DNA of 23,787 nucleotides from an uncultured Bulleidia sp. (lineage in GTDB: Bacteria > Bacillota_I > Bacilli_A > Erysipelotrichales > Erysipelotrichaceae), in assembly GCA_934725105.1 (NCBI GenBank), contig CAKVBD010000033.1, forward strand, positions 1-23,787, in the 5' to 3' direction. Below the pieces are notes generated by a model. The model did not search any database. It had not been told where the DNA came from and saw only the letters and a list, made by a program, of their open reading frames with translations. The position numbers and the translations under genes were made by a program. Each line of letters begins with the position of its first letter. The first letter of the stretch is position 1. Positions 1 through 6,668 of this stretch are shown piece after piece.

Positions 1-66
1 CCTTTCGTGTACTTATTTTTTATCTATTTCTACAAACATTGTACCTCATATACTAAATTCCACAAT

Positions 67-102
67 AAAAACAGCACCGAATTACGTGTCAGCACTGTTT
101 TT
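67..102. terminator. Weak possible bidirectional terminator
   Basis: AAAAACAG at 67-74 is complementary to CTGTTTTT at 95-102, with A and T runs at the two ends, as expected for a terminator read in either direction. The inner 20 bases pair poorly (only CAC with GTG), so this may be chance. It would close a gene lying outside the left edge on the minus strand. The rest of 1-189 is AT-rich with no gene that I can support. Confidence 0.3.
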
Positions 103-191
103 GAATAACTAATTTCAACTTTTATTTTTTTCTTTTGAAAGTGGAATTTAACTTTTCAGTTCAGCGTTTTCTCTAAAATATTTAAGAAAAT

Positions 192-195
192 GGAG
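192..195 (+). promoter_or_regulatory. RBS deciding the start of the HD hydrolase
   Basis: GGAG at 192-195 lies six bases before the ATG at 202. The upstream in-frame ATG at 190 overlaps this motif and has only an A-rich leader without a Shine-Dalgarno sequence. The start is therefore placed at 202, four codons downstream of the longest possible frame. Confidence 0.65.
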
Positions 196-201
196 AAAAA
201 T

Positions 202-774
202 ATGACACCAGAAGAACTATTAGAAATACTACATCGCGCAAATATGTTGAAAATCAATACACGACATAACTGGACAATTGGTGAAAGAAAAGAATCTGTT
301 GCAGATCATTCCTGGAGAATTGCTTTAATGGCAATGTTGATTTCACAAGAAGATGAATTTAAAAATGTGGATATGAATAAAGTGATTCGCATGTGTTTGA
401 TTCATGATTTGGGAGAAGCTTTTACAGGTGATATTCCTGTATTTGATAAAAACAAAGAAGATGAAAACAAGGAAGATGAAATCTTCTTTTCCTGGGTGAA
501 TGCATTTCCTGCAGCACAAAAAGAAGAATGGAATGCGTTGTTAAAAGAAATGAATGCTTTAGAAACAGCGGAAGCAAAAACATATAAAGCTTTAGATAAG
601 CTGGAAGCTTTGATTGCACATGATGAAGCTGATATTTCTACATGGCTTCCTGTAGAATATGATCTGCAGTTAACATATGGGAAAGAAAATGTTGTATTCT
701 CTCCATACTTATCTGCATTGAAAGAAAGAATTGATGAAGATACGAGAAATAAAATCAAAGATGCTTCAAAGTGA
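202..774 (+). CDS. HD-domain phosphohydrolase, YfbR/HDDC2-like (5'-deoxynucleotidase family)
   Basis: A 190-residue cytoplasmic protein of the HD superfamily. Counting from the longer frame (ATG 190), metal-site motifs fall at H40 (in ADHSWR), H72-D73 (LIHDLGE) and D136 (LDKLEA). R25 and W28 precede the first histidine, as in YfbR, where equivalent residues contact the deoxynucleotide. In characterised relatives the enzyme removes phosphate from deoxyribonucleoside 5'-monophosphates using a divalent metal, helping to balance dNTP pools. The length matches this subgroup. The start at 202 is chosen from the GGAG motif. The stop codon lies inside its own terminator hairpin, so the gene appears to be a single-gene unit. 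The family call is firm; the exact substrate is inferred. Confidence 0.85.
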   Translation: MTPEELLEILHRANMLKINTRHNWTIGERKESVADHSWRIALMAMLISQEDEFKNVDMNKVIRMCLIHDLGEAFTGDIPVFDKNKEDENKEDEIFFSWVNAFPAAQKEEWNALLKEMNALETAEAKTYKALDKLEALIAHDEADISTWLPVEYDLQLTYGKENVVFSPYLSALKERIDEDTRNKIKDASK

Positions 775-785
775 GCATCTTTTTC
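757..785 (+). terminator. Terminator overlapping the HD gene stop codon
   Basis: AAAGATGCT (757-765) pairs with AGCATCTTT (774-782), followed by more T residues. The TGA stop at 772-774 touches the descending arm, so the hairpin is partly coding. Confidence 0.8.
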
Positions 786-836
786 ATATGTCTTTGTATT
801 TAGATGTAAAATATTTGTTAAAAGAAGGGGAAATAT

Positions 837-2183
837 ATGAGTGAGAGTAAAGGATTAATGACATCAGGAAATATCTATAAAAAGATAGCTCTGTTTGCGA
901 TTCCATTATTGTTAGGTAATTTCTTTCAGCTGATGTATAACACAATCGATTCTATTGTTGTCGGCAACTATGTTGGAAAGGAAGCTTTGGCTGCAGTTGG
1001 TGCAAGTACACCAATTATTAACCTGCTGATTGCTTTTTTCCAAGGTCTAGCAACGGGTGCAGGTGTTGTTGTATCTAGATATTACGGTGCTAGAAAACAA
1101 GAGGAAGAATCGAAAGCAATCCACTCTTTTCTTTTGTTTTCCATTTTGTTTGGTATTGCTTTAAGTATCGTTGGATATTTTGTTTCTCCAGTCATTCTTA
1201 GAATGATGAATACACCATCAGATTACTACAATGATGCGGATGGATATCTTGCAATCTATTTCTTGGGTGCAACGTTTTTAATTGTCTATAATGCAGGAAC
1301 TGGTATTTTACAGGCAGTTGGTGATTCTAAGAATCCTTTATATTTCTTGATTGCGACGTCTATTTTAAATATCTTTTTAGATCTGTTATTTGTAAAAGGA
1401 TTTGGTATGGGTGTTGATGGTGCTGCGTGGGCAACGATCATCAGTGAATGTATCTCCATGTTATTAGTTATCAACTTATTGATGCGTACAAAGAATGAAT
1501 ACAAAGTAACATTGAAAAATCTAAAGATTGATTTTTCTATCTTGAAGCAGATCGTTGAAATTGGTGTACCAGCAGGATTACAAGGAATGATCGTATCTGT
1601 ATCCAATGTCATTGTTATGGCATATATCAATCAATTCGGATCAAGTGGTGTCGCTGGATTCTCTTGTTCAAATAAAATTGATAACTTCATGGGATTGCCA
1701 GTCAATAGTTTGATGCTTGCGATTACAACCTTCGTTGGACAAAACCTTGGTGCTAGACAATATGAACGAGTAAAGCAAGGTGTGCGAGCAGCACTGGTTA
1801 TGTCTATCAGTATTGTCGTAACATTGGGTGTCTTTGTATTCTTGTTTTCTGATTCTCTGATGCGTATTTTTACAAGTGATATGGATGTTATTGAAGATGG
1901 AACGATTATTTTAAGAATCATGTGCCCTTGTTATATCTTCTTATGTTTCCACCAGGTATATTCTGGAGCATTGAGAGCTTCTGGAAGAAGTTCTGTCCCT
2001 ATGATTACTTCCATTATTGCGTTTGTTGTGATGAGACAAATCTTCTTAGCAGTTGCAATTCCTTTATATCATCACATTTCTATTATTGGTATTGGCTATA
2101 GCTTTACATGGGCAATGGCAGCTCTTATGACGGGAATTTACTATTTCACATCAAACTGGCTGCAGAAATCAATGCGTGAATAG
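837..2183 (+). CDS. MATE family efflux transporter
   Basis: A 448-residue polytopic membrane protein of the MATE (multidrug and toxic compound extrusion) family, normal length, with about twelve hydrophobic helices in two related halves. The first helix begins near residue 17 (IALFAIPLLLGNFFQLMYNT), followed by the family's typical DSIVVGNYVG stretch and the A-AAVGAS motif. Relatives export cationic drugs or metabolites using a Na+ or H+ gradient; the substrate here cannot be read from sequence. AAGGGG about six bases before the ATG supports the start. It lies 62 bases after the HD gene but is separated from it by a terminator, and it is followed by its own terminator, so it is probably monocistronic. 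No local regulator gene is evident. Confidence 0.93.
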   Translation: MSESKGLMTSGNIYKKIALFAIPLLLGNFFQLMYNTIDSIVVGNYVGKEALAAVGASTPIINLLIAFFQGLATGAGVVVSRYYGARKQEEESKAIHSFLLFSILFGIALSIVGYFVSPVILRMMNTPSDYYNDADGYLAIYFLGATFLIVYNAGTGILQAVGDSKNPLYFLIATSILNIFLDLLFVKGFGMGVDGAAWATIISECISMLLVINLLMRTKNEYKVTLKNLKIDFSILKQIVEIGVPAGLQGMIVSVSNVIVMAYINQFGSSGVAGFSCSNKIDNFMGLPVNSLMLAITTFVGQNLGARQYERVKQGVRAALVMSISIVVTLGVFVFLFSDSLMRIFTSDMDVIEDGTIILRIMCPCYIFLCFHQVYSGALRASGRSSVPMITSIIAFVVMRQIFLAVAIPLYHHISIIGIGYSFTWAMAALMTGIYYFTSNWLQKSMRE

Positions 2184-2192
2184 AAAAAATAG

Positions 2193-2233
2193 ACATCTAA
2201 GTTACTGATTTAGGTAATTTAGATGTTTTTTTA
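2193..2233 (+). terminator. Terminator after MATE gene
   Basis: ACATCTAAGTTAC (2193-2205) pairs with GTAATTTAGATGT (2214-2226), one G-T wobble, followed by a run of seven T. Confidence 0.88.
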
Positions 2234-2327
2234 TGCATTTATTCATCCATTTCACAGAAAATAGTTACATTTTGGATGAAAAAGCCAACTTTTCTTTCAG
2301 ATAACTATGAAAATCAATGGACGAAAG

Positions 2328-2333
2328 TATAAT
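2328..2333 (+). promoter_or_regulatory. -10 box of the serC-serA promoter
   Basis: A perfect TATAAT lies 35 bases before the serC start. No good -35 hexamer is visible at 16-18 bases upstream, so either an activator is needed or the -35 is degenerate. The surrounding 2234-2368 shows no T-box or riboswitch-like fold that I can recognise. Confidence 0.5.
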
Positions 2334-2368
2334 ATTTCATTAAAATAGTTCAAAACGGAGGGGATATT

Positions 2369-3469
2369 ATGAAAAATGATCGAATCTTTAATTTCTCTGC
2401 AGGTCCAAGCATGCTTCCTGATGAAGTATTAGAAAGAGCTGGGAAAGAAATTCTGAACTATGAACATTCAGGAATGTCTGTTATGGAAATGAGTCATCGA
2501 TCTAAAATGTTTCAACAGATCTTTGATCATACAAAGTCACAATTCAAGAAATTGATGCATGTTCCAGATACACATGAAGTATTATTTCTACAAGGTGGTG
2601 CATCTACACAATTCTCCATGGTTCCTTTAAATCTGATTGGAAATACGGGAAAAGCAGATTATGCCTTGACTGGTAATTTTTCTACAATTGCATATAAAGA
2701 AGCAAAAAAATATGGAGAAGCTAGATGTGTGTATGATGGAAGCAGCCTTCAATTCTCTCATATTCTTTCTCAGGATGAATTATGTCTGCATTCAGATGCA
2801 TCCTATTTCCATTACTGTGCGAATAATACGATTTATGGTACAGAATGGAATTATGTTCCTGAAACAAATGGTGTTGTACTCGTCAGTGACATGTCTTCTG
2901 ATATCACAAGTCGTGTTGTGGATATTTCTAAATATGGCTTGATCTATGCAGGCGCACAGAAGAACATGGCACCTGCTGGTGTAACGGTAGTCATCATTCA
3001 AAAGGATCTCGTCATGAAACCGTTAGACTGTACACCATTGATGCTGGATTATCAGACAATGATCCAGAAAGATTCTATGTATAATACACCTCCTTGCTGG
3101 TGTATTTATATGCTTGGCTTAACAATGGACTGGCTGGAAAAACAAGGTGGTGTAGAAGCAATGGAACAGATCAAGCACCAAAAGGCACAATATCTTTATG
3201 ATGTTTTAGATCATTCTGAGCTGTATATTCCTCGTGCAGATAAACAATCTCGTTCTGATATGAATGTTACGTTTACAACAGGAAATGAGGAATTAGATAA
3301 AAAGTTTGTATTAGAAGCAAAAGATGCTGGTCTTGAAAATCTAAAAGGACATCGTTTAACAAATGGTATGCGTGCAAGTATCTATAATGCAATGCCAGTG
3401 GAAGGTGTACAGAAGCTAAGAGAATTTATGCTGCAGTTCGAAAAGGAGAATCTAACATGTACAAAGTAA
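2369..3469 (+). CDS. serC: Phosphoserine aminotransferase
   Basis: A 366-residue PLP enzyme converting 3-phosphohydroxypyruvate and glutamate to O-phosphoserine, the second step of serine synthesis (an equivalent step serves PLP synthesis in some bacteria). The N-terminal FNFSAGPSMLP (8-17) and the EMSHRS motif (40-45) are family signatures. GGAST at 77-81 and D174 (SDMSSDI) are cofactor-site elements, and K198 in YAGAQKNM is the expected Schiff-base lysine. Length is standard. GGAGGGG upstream supports the ATG. The last codons overlap the serA start by 13 bases, which indicates translational coupling. No serB lies nearby, so phosphoserine phosphatase must be encoded elsewhere. Confidence 0.95.
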   Translation: MKNDRIFNFSAGPSMLPDEVLERAGKEILNYEHSGMSVMEMSHRSKMFQQIFDHTKSQFKKLMHVPDTHEVLFLQGGASTQFSMVPLNLIGNTGKADYALTGNFSTIAYKEAKKYGEARCVYDGSSLQFSHILSQDELCLHSDASYFHYCANNTIYGTEWNYVPETNGVVLVSDMSSDITSRVVDISKYGLIYAGAQKNMAPAGVTVVIIQKDLVMKPLDCTPLMLDYQTMIQKDSMYNTPPCWCIYMLGLTMDWLEKQGGVEAMEQIKHQKAQYLYDVLDHSELYIPRADKQSRSDMNVTFTTGNEELDKKFVLEAKDAGLENLKGHRLTNGMRASIYNAMPVEGVQKLREFMLQFEKENLTCTK

Positions 3470-4620
3470 AAACATTAAATAATATTTCCCCAAGTGCAAA
3501 AGAAGTTTTAAATGAAAATGAATATGAAATGTCTGATACAGTTGCTGATCCGGATGCGTTGTTTGTAAGAGCATCTGATCTGCATGATTATCCTTGGACA
3601 GAAAACATCAAATGCATTGGTAGAGCTGGGATTGGTGTGAATACAATTCCATTAGAAGAATGTGCCAGCAAAGGGATTGTTGTGTTTAATACGCCTGGTG
3701 GAAATGCTAACGCAGTGAAAGAACAGTTCTTATTTGGTATTACTGCAGCGAGCAGAAACCTGATTGGGGCAATCAACTGGGTCAACAGCTATCAAGGAGA
3801 ACATGGACCAATTGAAGCATACATGGAAAAAATCAAGAAGCAGTTTGTTGGTCCGGAATTCTATGGGAAAACACTAGGTGTCGTTGGTACTGGCAATGTT
3901 GGCTCTTTAGTCGCAAATGTTGCTTTAGATCTAGGTATGAAAGTATATGCGTACGATCCATATCTATCTGTAGATGCAGCGTGGAAAGTATCTAGAAGAG
4001 TATTCCGTGTTTCTTCTTTAAATGATTTATTCAAACATGTAGATTACTTGACATTGCATACACCTTTAACGGATGAAACACGTGGCATGATTGGTAAAGA
4101 ACAGATTGCTATGATGAAAGATGGTGTAAGAATCATTAACTATGCACGTGGTGAAGTTGTTGATGAAGATGCAATGATTGAAGCATTGAATAGTGGCAAG
4201 GTGGCAAGATTTGTTGCGGACTTCCCAACAGAAAAGATGTGCAAGGCACCAAATGCAGTACTGACACCACATTTAGGTGGTACAACATATGAAGCAGAAA
4301 GCAATTGTGCACGTATGGCTGCAGAAGAAATTGATGATTATTTGAAGAATGGGAATATTAAGAATTCTGTGAATCTTCCAAATGTAACGCTGGAAAGAAG
4401 TGGAATGAATCGTATCTGTCTGATTCATAAGAATATCCCTGGTATGTTGACAAATATCATGCCTGTCTTCTCAAAAGATGGTATCAATATTGAAAATATG
4501 ACAAATAAATCTAGAGGTGAGTTTGCATATTCTGTATTTGATGTTAATAGTGAAGTGGATGAAAAGGCAGTCGAAGAATTAAAGCATTTGGATGGCATGA
4601 TTCGTGTTAGAGTGCTCTAA
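3457..4620 (+). CDS. serA: D-3-phosphoglycerate dehydrogenase with C-terminal ACT domain
   Basis: A 387-residue NAD-dependent 2-hydroxyacid dehydrogenase catalysing the first step of serine synthesis, 3-phosphoglycerate to 3-phosphohydroxypyruvate. The substrate-binding half contains GRAGIGVNTIP (55-65). The Rossmann fold carries GVVGTGNVGS (141-150) and D167 in YAYDPY, which selects NAD. The catalytic trio is R231 (NYARGE), E259 and H272 (TPHLGG). Residues about 319-387 form an ACT domain (LIHKNIPGMLTNI), the usual site of serine feedback. This is the short SerA form lacking the intervening domain of long forms such as Mycobacterium SerA. The start lies inside the end of serC, and AAAGGAG upstream within serC serves as RBS. 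Confidence 0.95.
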   Translation: MYKVKTLNNISPSAKEVLNENEYEMSDTVADPDALFVRASDLHDYPWTENIKCIGRAGIGVNTIPLEECASKGIVVFNTPGGNANAVKEQFLFGITAASRNLIGAINWVNSYQGEHGPIEAYMEKIKKQFVGPEFYGKTLGVVGTGNVGSLVANVALDLGMKVYAYDPYLSVDAAWKVSRRVFRVSSLNDLFKHVDYLTLHTPLTDETRGMIGKEQIAMMKDGVRIINYARGEVVDEDAMIEALNSGKVARFVADFPTEKMCKAPNAVLTPHLGGTTYEAESNCARMAAEEIDDYLKNGNIKNSVNLPNVTLERSGMNRICLIHKNIPGMLTNIMPVFSKDGINIENMTNKSRGEFAYSVFDVNSEVDEKAVEELKHLDGMIRVRVL

Positions 4621-4673
4621 GTATACAAAAACGTCGTTTTGTAAAAAAATGACGTTTTTTCATTTTTGTATAT
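4621..4673 (+). terminator. Terminator after serA
   Basis: AAAAACGTC (4627-4635) pairs with GACGTTTTT (4651-4659). An outer near-complementary pair, GTATACAAAAA (4621-4631) with TTTTTGTATAT (4663-4673), begins right after the stop codon and could form an alternative, longer structure. Confidence 0.85.
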
Positions 4674-4716
4674 TTTTTTTCTTTCTTTCGAGAAATAAAA
4701 TGCAGGTACATTAGTT

Positions 4717-4722
4717 GAGGAG
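4717..4722 (+). promoter_or_regulatory. RBS deciding the radical SAM start
   Basis: GAGGAG at 4717-4722 is seven bases before ATG 4730. The longest frame begins at a TTG at 4715 that overlaps this motif and has no RBS of its own, so ATG 4730 is the better start. Confidence 0.85.
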
Positions 4723-4729
4723 AACGTAT

Positions 4730-6238
4730 ATGGGTATTTTAGAAAATGCAAAACACAGCGCTGAAAGAGCAGCAGTATCTGCTATGGCTGATCGTTTATT
4801 AAAGAAATTAAATGATGCAAATGATTATAGTGAAAGAACAGAGATTTATCTTGAGATTGTTGATCTAGCTGAAAAGTTCTATCCAGAAGCTAAAGATAAG
4901 ATTGCTTCTGTCAGAGAATATGTATCTGATCCAAATCATAGATGGATGCGTATGATCAATCATATTATTGATGATGCCGATCCACATTATGCAAAGATGA
5001 TGTTATTGAATCTTGGATATGAATCTTTCTTTAGAGGAACAAAGACAATCCGTGAAAATAGAAAGAAATACAACTGCAATATCCCTTGGTTGATCTTATT
5101 TGATCCAACAATGGCATGTAATATGCATTGTGTTGGATGCTGGTCTGGAACATATGGAAGAAAATCTTCCTTAACATTTGAACAGATGGATAAGATCGTT
5201 ACAGAAGGCAAGGAATTAGGTGCACATCTATACATGCTGACTGGTGGTGAACCAATGGTAAGAAAACAGGATGTTTTGAAACTTTGTGAAAAACATAATG
5301 ACTGTTTCTTCGTTGCGTATTCTAATTCCACATTGATTGATGAAGAATTATGTCAGAAGATCCAGAAACTTGGTAACCTTTCATTCATGCTTTCCATTGA
5401 AGGTACACCAGATACAAATGATATGAGACGTGGTGCAGGTCATTACAAGGCTGTTATGAATGCTATGGATCTATTAAAGAAGTATGGAATTGTATTTGGT
5501 ACATCTATCTGTTATACAAAGGCAAATGTAGAAGCAGTTACTTCTGATGAATTCTTCCATATGTTAAGTGAAAAGGGTGCACATTATGGTTTCTACTTCC
5601 ACTTTATGCCAGTTGGAAATAATGCTGTACCTGAATTGATGCCAACAGTAGAGCAGAGAAAATACATGATCAACCGTATTCGTGAAATCCGTACAGAAGA
5701 CAGTGATATTGAATTCTTCCCAATGGATTTCCAGAATGACGGTGAATTTGTAGGTGGTTGTATTGCGGGTGGTAGAAACTACTTCCATATCAATTCAAAT
5801 GGCGATACAGAACCATGCGTATTTATTCATTTCTCTAACTGCAATATTAAAGACCACTCTATTCTGGAAATGCTGCAGTCTCCATTATTTATGGCATACC
5901 ATGAAGGACAGCCATTTAACCGTAATCACTTGAGACCATGTCCAATGCTTGAAAATCCTGATCTGCTTGTAGAAATGGTTCACAAGACAGGCGCATATCA
6001 GACAAATGAAGAATCTCCAGAAGAAGTTGAACATCTTTGTGGAAAAGCTAAGGATTATGCTGAAAAGTGGGCTCCAGTAGCAGATGAAATCTGGGCTTCT
6101 CAAACACATAAGCGTCCTTCCTATGAAAACTACACAAAGGAAAAGAGAGAACATCCAGAACTAGCCGCATTTGAACATGCAGATGGTTCCAATCACATTG
6201 ATACAGATATCAATGCAAAAGAGCAGGCAAATCAATAG
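4730..6238 (+). CDS. Radical SAM protein with SPASM-like C-terminal cysteine region, function unknown
   Basis: A 502-residue cytoplasmic enzyme. An N-terminal helical region (1-115) precedes the radical SAM barrel. C130, C134 and C137 in ACNMHCVGCW form the CxxxCxxC site for the SAM-binding [4Fe-4S] cluster. TGGEP at 171-175 contacts SAM, and MLSIEGT at 220-226 is a further core strand. After the barrel, C344 (GGCIAGG), C363 (EPCVF), C371, C404 (RPCPM) and C437 look like ligands of an auxiliary cluster in a SPASM-like arrangement. The CxGCW signature resembles HpnH-like and other uncharacterised radical SAM proteins. No peptide substrate, transporter or partner enzyme is adjacent, and terminators on both sides isolate the gene. 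Family is certain; reaction is unknown, with lipid or peptide modification as open options. Confidence 0.85.
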   Translation: MGILENAKHSAERAAVSAMADRLLKKLNDANDYSERTEIYLEIVDLAEKFYPEAKDKIASVREYVSDPNHRWMRMINHIIDDADPHYAKMMLLNLGYESFFRGTKTIRENRKKYNCNIPWLILFDPTMACNMHCVGCWSGTYGRKSSLTFEQMDKIVTEGKELGAHLYMLTGGEPMVRKQDVLKLCEKHNDCFFVAYSNSTLIDEELCQKIQKLGNLSFMLSIEGTPDTNDMRRGAGHYKAVMNAMDLLKKYGIVFGTSICYTKANVEAVTSDEFFHMLSEKGAHYGFYFHFMPVGNNAVPELMPTVEQRKYMINRIREIRTEDSDIEFFPMDFQNDGEFVGGCIAGGRNYFHINSNGDTEPCVFIHFSNCNIKDHSILEMLQSPLFMAYHEGQPFNRNHLRPCPMLENPDLLVEMVHKTGAYQTNEESPEEVEHLCGKAKDYAEKWAPVADEIWASQTHKRPSYENYTKEKREHPELAAFEHADGSNHIDTDINAKEQANQ

Positions 6239-6246
6239 TTTGTTTC

Positions 6247-6279
6247 AAAAGTACACAAAAAAAATTGTGTACTTTTTTT
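6247..6279 (+). terminator. Strong terminator after radical SAM gene
   Basis: AAAAGTACACAA (6247-6258) is a perfect 12-bp complement of TTGTGTACTTTT (6265-6276), followed by further T residues. Confidence 0.92.
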
Positions 6280-6338
6280 GGAACTTTGAAAAATCTTGTG
6301 AATATTAATAGTAGAGGCACTAAGCCAAGGAGGATATT

Positions 6339-6668
6339 ATGCAAGATTTAAATGAAGTTAGAATTACAGGAACGATTTTTAATGAACCAAAGTATGTCAA
6401 GACACAGACCAATGGTCTATTAAGCCGTTTTACTGTTGCGGTACATCGCAAAGATCCATCAAAGTCGGTAGATTTTCTGAGTGTGATTGCGTGGGATGAC
6501 GTTGCTGAATTTATTCAGGAACATTTTGCGGATCAAAGTCGTATTTCTTTTGTGGGAACTGTTCAGTATCAAAAGTACAAAGCAGCAGATGGAACAGATA
6601 AGAGAATTTATCGTATCGTTGCACAGAATGTAGTGGATCCTAGTGAAATGGGTGAAGAGGCATGTTGA
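6339..6668 (+). CDS. ssb: Single-stranded DNA-binding protein, short form without acidic tail
   Basis: A 109-residue OB-fold protein. LNEVRITGTIFNEPKY (4-19), LSRFTVAV (28-35), DFLSVIAWDDVAEFI (45-59) and RISFVGTVQYQKY (68-80) follow the bacterial SSB core that binds ssDNA during replication and repair. The housekeeping protein normally continues through a flexible linker to an acidic DDDIPF-like tip that recruits repair and replication partners. Here the chain stops right after the OB fold at GEEAC, so that interaction tip is absent. A perfect AGGAGG lies upstream. The stop overlaps the following start (ATGTTGA, 6662-6668), implying coupled translation. It is probably a second SSB rather than the essential one, but the rest of the genome is needed to tell. 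Confidence 0.85.
   Translation: MQDLNEVRITGTIFNEPKYVKTQTNGLLSRFTVAVHRKDPSKSVDFLSVIAWDDVAEFIQEHFADQSRISFVGTVQYQKYKAADGTDKRIYRIVAQNVVDPSEMGEEAC

Noticed and set aside
2234..2368. T-box or riboswitch upstream of serC-serA
   Set aside because: No specifier loop, T-box sequence or terminator/antiterminator pair is visible in these 135 bases.
4715..4729. TTG start extending the radical SAM protein by five residues
   Set aside because: The TTG overlaps the GAGGAG motif that serves ATG 4730 and has no RBS of its own.
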